64,000 nucleotides of DNA from the NCBI GenBank assembly GCA_947462875.1, contig CANHQJ010000007.1, positions 1 to 64,000 on the forward strand. Reading direction: 5' to 3'. Below are positions 28,501 through 33,657 of the stretch, one piece after another. Position 1 is the stretch's first letter, and the number at the start of each line of letters is the position of its first letter. Under the pieces are notes generated by a model. That model was not told the origin of the DNA. It made no database searches and was given only the letters and a program-made list of their open reading frames with translations. This DNA is from Verrucomicrobiia bacterium (lineage in GTDB: Bacteria > Verrucomicrobiota > Verrucomicrobiia > Verrucomicrobiales > Akkermansiaceae). The position numbers and the translations under genes were made by a program.

Positions 28501-30012
28501 TTTAATGATGCCGCTGTTTTTGGTAATGGTGAGGTGTTGCCAGGTATCGTTGTCTAATGGATCGTTTTGAGGGATTAGGGTGACAAGGTCTGGCTGGAGG
28601 GTGCCGTTGTGGTAGTGGGAGATGATGAGTTTTTGGCTGTCTTGGGCGGTGAGGGCTTTGTAGGCGTGAACTTGGAATTCGGGTGTGGTGTCGTTGTTGT
28701 TACTACCGTTGCCGTTGTTATAGGCCCACAGGACGGTGTTGAGGGTTCCTGTTTTGTTTTGGATGGAGCCTTGGGTGATTTTATACCAGAAGGAGATGGA
28801 CCAGTTGGTTTTTCCTGAGAAGACTTGGGGCGGGGCAATGAGAGAGTGGTTTGCAGTTTGGTAATTGGCGGAGCGTGAAATAAGTCCGTCGTTTGATACG
28901 GTTGGTCCGTAATATACGGCGGGATGACTGGCGTTGATGAGGTTGGCGTAGGCGAGACTGGTGCTGCCGTTGGCGGTGATATTTTGAAGGTTCTCGAAGT
29001 CCCAGAGTGAGGTAAGGCCGTTCAGGAGCGTACCAGTGATCCCGGCAAGGTCGGGGTTGGTGATGACGTTATTTTTAAGGGGGGTGTTGTCGATGTTGTC
29101 GGGGATGCCGTCGAGGTCAGTGTCGTTGGTGAGGGGACTGGTGCCGTTGATGATTTCTTGGGCGTCGTTGATTCCATCGCCATCGGTATCTGCGAGTAGG
29201 GGATTGGTGCCGAGATTTTTTTCTGTTAGGTCACTGAGCCCATCGCCATCGGTGTCAGCGAGAAGTGGATTGGTGCCGTTGGCGATTTCGTCGCCATCTT
29301 GGATGCCATCACTGTCGGTATCGGGGTTAAGAGGATGGGTGGTGAGGATGTCTTCTTGGCCGTCGTAGAGGCGGTCGCCATCGGTATCGGGGTTGAGGGG
29401 ATCGAGGGCGCGGAGGAGTTCGGCCTTGTCGTGGATGCCGTCGTTATCAGTATCGTTGTGGTAGGGGTTGGTTTGGAGGATGATTTCCTCGGCATCTGTT
29501 AGACCATCGTTGTCAAAGTCGTTATCGGTGATATTGACGCGCCAGAAGAAGCGTTCGGGCGGGACTCCGGCGGTGGTGGAGACGGCGCTGACGTGGTTGA
29601 GTTGTTCTTCGTGGGCGAGTGTGGCGTCGCTGATGGTGAGCCAGGAGAGTAGGTCGGGGGAGCCTTGGAGTTGGTAGTTTTTTCCGAGGATGGTGGGGTG
29701 ATCGATGTGGAAGAATCCTTGGGCGGGGTTGGGCTGGATGTGGGGTTTAAGGATGTCGTGCGGGGGCGTGGCATTATTGGGATTGGTGCCGGCGATGGAT
29801 TCTGTTAGATTATTCCAGCCGTCTTGGTCAGGGTCGGTGGTGGGGCTAAATTCTGGGGGAAAAAGTGCGTTGTTGTTGTATTGTTTTTCCCATACATCAC
29901 TGAGCCCATTTTGATTTTCATCGAGGATGGCGTGGGCGGATGTGGTGAGTATTGCCGCAATGACCACCAAGGTGAGGTGGTCGCAAAGTTTGGAAGAAAG
30001 GAAGGATTTCAT
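25501..30012 (-). CDS. Giant secreted TSP3-LamG protein with C-terminal alpha/beta-hydrolase-like domain
   Basis: 1503 residues. A signal peptide (to about residue 28, TSAHA) is followed by a linker domain, then a calcium-binding TSP3 array (about 165-310: repeated DTDGDGLSD..., NPLLADTDGDG), a LamG/concanavalin-like domain (about 330-565, WSISFWYKITQGS), more TSP3 repeats (575-720) and a C-terminal region. That region has lipase-like landmarks: IFVNGYNVSGHQSRGW (about 1125), the elbow-like AFSLGNVMTSSA (Ser about 1217, FSLGN instead of GHSLG), FLIDAAVPRE (about 1245) and GWHHSDIREMSYLYIYKLF at the end, a plausible catalytic His. It is probably surface-exposed or released. It is coupled upstream to a secreted protein gene by ATGA, with a lipoprotein gene 11 bp downstream. 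Base composition suggests recent arrival. Confidence 0.75.
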   Translation of the reverse strand: MKSFLSSKLCDHLTLVVIAAILTTSAHAILDENQNGLSDVWEKQYNNNALFPPEFSPTTDPDQDGWNNLTESIAGTNPNNATPPHDILKPHIQPNPAQGFFHIDHPTILGKNYQLQGSPDLLSWLTISDATLAHEEQLNHVSAVSTTAGVPPERFFWRVNITDNDFDNDGLTDAEEIILQTNPYHNDTDNDGIHDKAELLRALDPLNPDTDGDRLYDGQEDILTTHPLNPDTDSDGIQDGDEIANGTNPLLADTDGDGLSDLTEKNLGTNPLLADTDGDGINDAQEIINGTSPLTNDTDLDGIPDNIDNTPLKNNVITNPDLAGITGTLLNGLTSLWDFENLQNITANGSTSLAYANLINASHPAVYYGPTVSNDGLISRSANYQTANHSLIAPPQVFSGKTNWSISFWYKITQGSIQNKTGTLNTVLWAYNNGNGSNNNDTTPEFQVHAYKALTAQDSQKLIISHYHNGTLQPDLVTLIPQNDPLDNDTWQHLTITKNSGIIKVYRNAAQLNQFTTSAASYTATSTGYFALGRLHQSTTADTALRGKLDRFTIHNRALSATEVTALVDIDSDKDGLFDRVETATKLWRDTNTNGLADPGETTFQNDPFRAQPNNRDTDGDGLTDIQEQTLGTQISHPDSDGDLIPDGWEVSHSLNPLNAADAQLDNDTGGSDGLSNLDEYRHNSDPKKRDTDDDGVLDGPEAKGPDGNLATDDGSNPNDASDNGTRPPASELLALKLGVGDRSGSHSEDYVLNVFQLQPDGSEKRLYTLRSGGFGQYTEQTRSFPKTHTYTFQIDWQGTNNNAQSPGSANAEGADFDYHLVIEPLNGNQSHILIDSYDPRTKTTDPTQPLRDPEDLNPADDDNDDIETFLETHEPKRVVLLRASILVDANRDGQFSKEDEGQITEQAPWRIWTNGDNDWGETGGTDIQGLGSGPNDKDLYNQYIDQERDLVDFFSMTLQIRQALSLLPKETHQYSISLDGVENIPYIRAVWVPIYPLNNSYGDCNRHLKDVDHARSVIKLQSHRVYNDGAGYTISDEMLTSLANGNGIILIEGCIATSKNIEVIIRNRELNQIALKLRLPIIVSDVEDMFRAKWLDENLAGGSQGGFPTEPVNYPDSLTNGKTFIFVNGYNVSGHQSRGWHSELFKRMYQSGSRARFLGVIWHGNESQFSVSRNSHVTPDFWRNVHNAFRTSKSLADLVNEIPAVNGKPNEKIISAFSLGNVMTSSAIHDWGMQVSKYFLIDAAVPREAYSGVITAEEEQNMRNPEWAAYDKRLWASNWWQTFPENHACRDKVKWTGRFSAFPNAYNFYSSGEEVLKHSEGTMPPIDTSGLRAWTKQEMTKGFGFLSGGGIGHIGASGGWDWNPAWYITEFSGIENYQRKRNNAETQSISNEQLRNQPFFEPFRFDDFHKTETQEAAAKNYDEVSRLLAESIPAISYAVGSTPVEEFPEGHNFDMNTEFKNGWPATRNDDTGWHHSDIREMSYLYIYKLFDKFCELGELRNP

Positions 30013-30158
30013 TTGTTTTCTCCTCCCTCAATGGTGGCTGGGGTTTGGGCATCGGGGCTGACTGTCCAGTGTTGGATGATGATGTCGGGCTTCGGCACGG
30101 GGGGCATGGCGCGGCGGGCGGCGGCTTCTTGTTCGCGGATGGCTTTGATGCGTTGGTA
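30009..30158 (-). pseudogene. In-frame 49-codon tail cut off by the TAA at 30159-30161
   Basis: In the same frame as the preceding CDS and directly after its TAA, 49 sense codons follow: YQRIKAIREQEAAARRAMPP, a middle part with PDIIIQHWTVSPD, then ATIEGGENK. The frame ends in a TGA (30009-30011) overlapping the giant gene's ATG (30010-30012). An ATGA junction at exactly the end of this tail argues that it was the real C terminus. The TAA is therefore a recent nonsense mutation, a recoding site or a sequencing error. Confidence 0.65.
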
Positions 30159-30866
30159 TTAGCTGATGAGTGTGGTGTGGTGGCGTTGGTAAATTTCGTG
30201 AAGGCCTTTGATGGGGGCGATGTCTTCGGCGGTGGGGTTGCCTTGAATGATTTGGTAGGTGGGCTGGGTGGCTGGGTCCGTGGGTAGTGTGGGGATGTGG
30301 GGTAGGGTGTAGGTTCTGCCAAATCGGGCGTAGCGGGCGGCGGCTTTGGCCGTGTCTTCATCGCCGATGCCGTGCAGGAATGAGTAGATGGTATCGTTTT
30401 TTTTGAAGCGATAGATTGTATTAAAGTAGTGAAAGTTGACGTTACTCCATGCTTTGAATACTTCGATGGGTGTTTTGCCTTGGCTGGTCCAGGTGATAAG
30501 GGTGTGCTGGTGATCATAGACCGTGCAGGAGAGCATGAGAGTGCGGTACTTTGGGGCGTTGGCGATACGTGCGGCGCGTGCGGCGATTTGCTCTGGGGTG
30601 GGTGGAGTGGGCTCTGTAGGGATGGGGATGGGCGGTAGCTCAACGGGGGAGATTTGCTGGACGATGATGGTTTGATCGTCTTTTACGATGGTTTGTGAGT
30701 CGATGATGTTTTCAGCGGGGACTTCGACTTTGAGGACGGGGCGGGGAGCAGCGGGGGGAGGTGGTTCGTGCGCGATAGGATCAAGTATTTCGGCAGGTTG
30801 GTCTATGGGTTCTTGTGCCGCTAATGTTGCGAGAAATAGGAAGGGGAGGATGTATTTGATTATCAT
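30159..30866 (-). CDS. Secreted hypothetical protein, shortened by an in-frame stop
   Basis: From the ATG at 30866 the protein has a signal peptide (MIIKYILPFLFLATLAAQ, cut at about residue 17). A Pro/Glu-rich stretch follows (about 30-85), then a C-terminal part of unknown fold with YRTLMLSCTVYDHQHTLITW and GIGDEDTAKAAARYARFGRTY. The longer open frame to 31028 runs through a palindromic repeat and is unlikely to be translated. The frame stops with TAA at 30159-30161, yet coding-like sequence continues in the same frame for 49 codons up to the start of the giant gene (next entry). I do not recognise the family; it is probably an accessory of the giant protein. Confidence 0.6.
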   Translation of the reverse strand: MIIKYILPFLFLATLAAQEPIDQPAEILDPIAHEPPPPAAPRPVLKVEVPAENIIDSQTIVKDDQTIIVQQISPVELPPIPIPTEPTPPTPEQIAARAARIANAPKYRTLMLSCTVYDHQHTLITWTSQGKTPIEVFKAWSNVNFHYFNTIYRFKKNDTIYSFLHGIGDEDTAKAAARYARFGRTYTLPHIPTLPTDPATQPTYQIIQGNPTAEDIAPIKGLHEIYQRHHTTLIS

Positions 30867-30929
30867 GGCCTTACATGGTTTGATTTTATCCTCACAGGTG
30901 GACGGGGAGTTAAGAAGCCGCACAGAGTC

Positions 30930-31026
30930 GACCGCAACGGCCTTTGGCTGCCTCCGAGGAAGCAGCTTGGACATGCGCCGCTGCCTCCCCGGCCTTTCGG
31001 CTGGTTTGGCAGCAATGGTTGCGGTC
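30930..31026. repeat. GC-rich palindromic sequence upstream of the insert genes
   Basis: The arms GACCGCAAC (30930-30938) and GTTGCGGTC (31018-31026) bound a GC-rich stretch with further internal complementarity (GCTGCCTCC ... GAAGCAGC, and GGCCTTTGGC near GGCCTTTCGG). It stands out in an otherwise AT-rich region. It may be a REP-like repeat or a leader structure upstream of the three-gene unit starting at 30866. Confidence 0.45.
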
Positions 31027-31242
31027 ATTGCTAACCGCTATGTGTGTGGATTTCTAAGTCCTCTTCCGCTTGCGCAGATATGCTTATGCTGTCATAAGCC
31101 AAAACTTTGACAATTAAAAAATCCGCCAAAATATGCACATTCAATTTATGGATCGTCCGCAGTTTGCTTACAAAGACATCGAGATATATCCCAGGCAGTG
31201 AGACTTACTGCGCTTGTCCGATCTATCGAAAGTATCATCACA
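31027..31242. other. AT-rich right end of the insert
   Basis: About 215 bp between the palindrome and the right repeat, with no intact gene. The only recognisable content is a decayed GNAT-like fragment (next entry). Promoter-like AT-rich words are present, but none is convincing. Confidence 0.4.
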
Positions 31243-31256
31243 TCACTCCAGTTCAT
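31136..31256 (-). pseudogene. Decayed second copy of the GNAT gene
   Basis: On the minus strand the ATG at 31256 begins MNWSD, as in the intact GNAT gene. After about 67 bp, in another frame, 31189-31136 reads IYLDVFVSKLRTIHKLNV. The intact protein has IDLDVFEEELRDIYELSV at about residues 165-182: 10 of 18 positions are identical with no gap, and the DNA shares an exact 15-mer (31171-31185 and 23774-23788). I read this as a GNAT gene with an internal deletion and frameshift, left beside the kinase-like gene. The alignment is short, hence moderate confidence. Confidence 0.5.
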
Positions 31257-31272
31257 AATATTGCCATGATAA
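31243..31272. repeat. Right copy of the 30-bp direct repeat bounding the insert
   Basis: Identical to 24277-24306. Here the minus-strand ATG (31254-31256) overlaps the TGA stop (31253-31255) of the kinase-like gene as ATGA, which shows the ancestral junction of the operon. Confidence 0.95.
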
Positions 31273-32551
31273 AAGAAATCAACACACACCACAGTGAGCG
31301 CTCGTAGAGGATCCATTTGCCATCGGCATTGAATCGACGCAGCGAAAACTCATGCATGAACAGACAACCCAGCAACAAGCCGCAAAAAATCCCCAGCCTT
31401 TGATACGGTATCGTCAGTGACATGCTTGCGATCAAAATCAACACGCACAAAAGGCCTTTGACAAAGGCCCAGCCGATGAATTGCGAAATTTTGAAGCGAT
31501 ATACCGTCGCCCGTGCCATCAGGCAAATGTGCGTTCCCGCGATGGCCACCATCGCCCAATGACATACGGCAAGATCGATGCGATCGCGTTGATAGGCGAT
31601 CAAACACAGCAAGGTCGGCACGGATAGCGCGGCGATGATCGAAAGCCCATGCTGCAAGCTGCTTCCGATCTGGTAACGATGCGTCGTCCACAGATGCATC
31701 GCAAACACCAAGAGCAGCGGCAGCATCATCCGCCAGTCGCCCAGCGCGTGGCAGCCGTAGGCGAGCAGGATGGCCGCTTGCAACGCTCCTCCCGTGAGCG
31801 TCGTCTTACGATGGCAAATCCCTAACAAAACGAGCAACAGCACCAGCACAAGGATCTGCCAGTATAAAAAGTCATCTGCTTTCTGGTGCAGTTGATCGTA
31901 GAGAAAATATCCCGCCACGGGGATCGTGAGATTGTCGAATCCCCGATCCGCCACGGCCTCCACCATCATCGTGAGACACGCGAGGATGAATGCCACCAAC
32001 AGCGAGGAGACCAGCGTTTGTCCATTGAAGAAAAAATCGACCGATGCCACAACGGCAAAGGCGGCGACAAAAAACGCGCTCGATCCCTCAATCGTTTTTT
32101 TGCCCGTGCGTGCCTGATATTGATGAATGCCGTAGCGCACTCCCACGAGCGCTCCTGCGGCATCGGCGAGTGTCAGCAATAGCACGGGAATGAGATAGTG
32201 CGCCCAGCGATCGTCCGACCAGTAAAACACCGCCGCCACGGCCGGTGCAAACAGCAGGTCGCCAAAGGAGACGCGTGAAATCGATAGCAGCCCGTCACCC
32301 ATGCCACGCCGCAGCACCGGCACGACACGAACGGCGAACACCATCAGCACACTGCCCAGCGCGGTGATCCATACCGAAATGGGTTCCTGGAAAATCCACG
32401 GAAAAATCGCGCACACGGAGCCCATCGTCACATGGATCACCTTGCGACTCCACTCGACCGGCCAGGCTCGTTTCGCGGCAATCCAATGCACCGACCACAG
32501 CCCCGCGGCCAGCGCCAGAAGAATCGTAACAATGGGCAACCATTCGATCAT
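31253..32551 (-). CDS. Phytol/dolichol kinase-like (CTP-dependent) membrane protein, fifth operon gene
   Basis: A 432-residue polytopic membrane protein of the phosphatidate cytidylyltransferase/dolichol-phytol kinase fold. Signatures in order: SRKVIHVTMGSVCAIFPW (N-terminal), SFGDLLFAPAVAAVFYW, then LLTLADAAGALVGVRYGIHQ with GKKTIEGSSAFFVAAF, the nucleotide-site pattern of VTE5/SEC59-type kinases. A further ~200 residues of transmembrane helices follow, longer than usual, perhaps a second membrane domain. It would phosphorylate an isoprenoid or lipid alcohol with CTP at the inner membrane. Its ATG overlaps the DUF3419 stop (ATGA), and its own stop overlaps a GNAT start codon that is now only a relic. 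Confidence 0.75.
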   Translation of the reverse strand: MIEWLPIVTILLALAAGLWSVHWIAAKRAWPVEWSRKVIHVTMGSVCAIFPWIFQEPISVWITALGSVLMVFAVRVVPVLRRGMGDGLLSISRVSFGDLLFAPAVAAVFYWSDDRWAHYLIPVLLLTLADAAGALVGVRYGIHQYQARTGKKTIEGSSAFFVAAFAVVASVDFFFNGQTLVSSLLVAFILACLTMMVEAVADRGFDNLTIPVAGYFLYDQLHQKADDFLYWQILVLVLLLVLLGICHRKTTLTGGALQAAILLAYGCHALGDWRMMLPLLLVFAMHLWTTHRYQIGSSLQHGLSIIAALSVPTLLCLIAYQRDRIDLAVCHWAMVAIAGTHICLMARATVYRFKISQFIGWAFVKGLLCVLILIASMSLTIPYQRLGIFCGLLLGCLFMHEFSLRRFNADGKWILYERSLWCVLISFIMAIL

Positions 32552-33657
32552 CGGCCAACCTCCTCGATAACAAAACGCGAATAGAAAAACGCTTTATCTT
32601 GAAAAAACAACGCAGAAGAAAGTTCGGGAAGTGGAGCGATCACATCTGCCATCGCCTCCGGGCGCGAGCGCGGCGCGAGCATGTTCCAGTAGGCGAGCCT
32701 AGCACCCGGGTTGCTGCCCATCACGATCTGCCTGAGCAGTTCCTCCGTTTTCGCCTCGCTCATGTATTCAAAAATATCGCTAAGATTGAAGGCATCATAG
32801 CGAGTGTCCGGTTCCGCCGCGAGCAGTGCTTCGAGCGGTGCCTGCACGACCCGAAAACGATTTTCCTGCAACGCCGTTTTGATTGCGGCAAACGATTCCT
32901 CGCGCCACGCATGCGGCAGCGCATTCGCAAACGTGCCGCACAGAATCATGCGCAAGTAAGGGTTATCCGCTGGTTCCAGTTCCACCAGCGCATGGCGCAC
33001 GCGCTGCAAAATGCGATCTGCCACCGAACCCTCCACGTAGGCAAAAAACGCCGGATCACGACCGAGCCGTCCCATCACAAAGCGCGAAAAAAAGACCTGA
33101 AACAACCAACGCCAGCGCCGATGATTCCACACCGTTTCATAAAACGCCAAGCGCTCTTCGCGGTTGCGACTTTCCAGCAATTGCATCACGCGTTTTTTTC
33201 CATGAGCCAGCGGCAAGGCTCTGGATCGGAACAGACGAAAGTAATTTTCAAATTTGCCCAAGCCGATGATGCCATCGCGCCACGCATTCTCCTGCAATTG
33301 CCAGAAACGGATCGTTTCCTCCGGCATGTGTGCCTGGCATTTCACAAACATACGCTCACGCTGGTCAGCGCTTGCCTCGCGCACTCCTAAGAGTTGGAGA
33401 AATTCCTGATAATCCAGCGCAAGATACGCCGCCTTGCGCAGTTCGATGCAAGCGATTTGCGAAGGGTTCATCTCCACGGCGGTGACATGTGCCGCGCCCG
33501 CAGCGAGCAACGAAAAGCTGTTGTCGCCAGCGGAGCCGATGCTCAGGCAGCGGCGATCTTTCGGTGCCAACGCCGCAACCAACAGGTCCGCATCTTCCCA
33601 GCACATCGCGTAGCGGATGCGTGAGAAATCGGCTTTGTCTTGTACTTCAGTCTTCAT
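32548..33657 (-). CDS. DUF3419/BtaA-like SAM-dependent 3-amino-3-carboxypropyl transferase, fourth operon gene
   Basis: A 369-residue protein of the DUF3419 family, to which BtaA belongs. BtaA moves the 3-amino-3-carboxypropyl group of S-adenosylmethionine onto diacylglycerol in betaine-lipid synthesis. The SAM-binding block is RCLSIGSAGDNSFSLLAAGA followed by VTAVEMNPSQIACIELR; a typical later block is FNLSDIFEYMSEAKTEELLR. The N terminus SRIRYAMCWEDADLL is also family-like. The acceptor here is unknown; with a UbiA enzyme and a polyprenol-kinase-like protein next door it may be an isoprenoid lipid. BtaB, the N-methyltransferase of betaine lipids, is absent. It overlaps the PEP-enzyme gene by 11 bp and the kinase-like gene by 4 bp. 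Confidence 0.8.
   Translation of the reverse strand: MKTEVQDKADFSRIRYAMCWEDADLLVAALAPKDRRCLSIGSAGDNSFSLLAAGAAHVTAVEMNPSQIACIELRKAAYLALDYQEFLQLLGVREASADQRERMFVKCQAHMPEETIRFWQLQENAWRDGIIGLGKFENYFRLFRSRALPLAHGKKRVMQLLESRNREERLAFYETVWNHRRWRWLFQVFFSRFVMGRLGRDPAFFAYVEGSVADRILQRVRHALVELEPADNPYLRMILCGTFANALPHAWREESFAAIKTALQENRFRVVQAPLEALLAAEPDTRYDAFNLSDIFEYMSEAKTEELLRQIVMGSNPGARLAYWNMLAPRSRPEAMADVIAPLPELSSALFFQDKAFFYSRFVIEEVGR

Larger units (their letters stand above)
24277..31272. mobile_element. 6.97-kb insert with 30-bp flanking direct repeats, interrupting the operon
   Basis: The block from 24277 to 31242, plus the second repeat copy, separates two genes that would otherwise overlap by ATGA. Inside are three leftward genes (secreted protein, TSP3-LamG-hydrolase giant, lipoprotein), a palindromic sequence and two gene fragments. 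Base composition differs from the neighbours: lower GC, and the coding strand is strongly A/C-rich over 27.2-30.2 kb. I see no integrase, transposase or terminal inverted repeats. The 30-bp duplication is longer than ordinary transposon target duplications, so an att-like core or homology-driven insertion fits better. All insert genes share the orientation of the host operon, so read-through to GNAT and the ligase is possible. Confidence 0.75.

Noticed and set aside
28020-29500. Regular repeats that might look like a CRISPR array
   Set aside because: The periodicity is of coding type (degenerate NPLLADTDGDG calcium loops) with no constant repeat/spacer pattern and no cas genes.
29918-30643. 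241-codon minus-strand ORF bridging the secreted-protein gene and the giant
   Set aside because: It overlaps two better-supported frames and is Ser/Pro/Thr-rich low-complexity. The true continuation of the secreted protein is the frame after the TAA at 30159.
24277-31272. Insert as a classical insertion sequence or prophage
   Set aside because: No transposase, integrase, phage gene or terminal inverted repeats, and the flanking duplication is 30 bp, so only a generic insert/mobile-element call is supported.
32548-33657. DUF3419 gene as evidence for ordinary betaine-lipid (DGTS) synthesis
   Set aside because: The BtaB methyltransferase needed to finish the betaine head group is missing from the operon, and the neighbours are isoprenoid-type enzymes.
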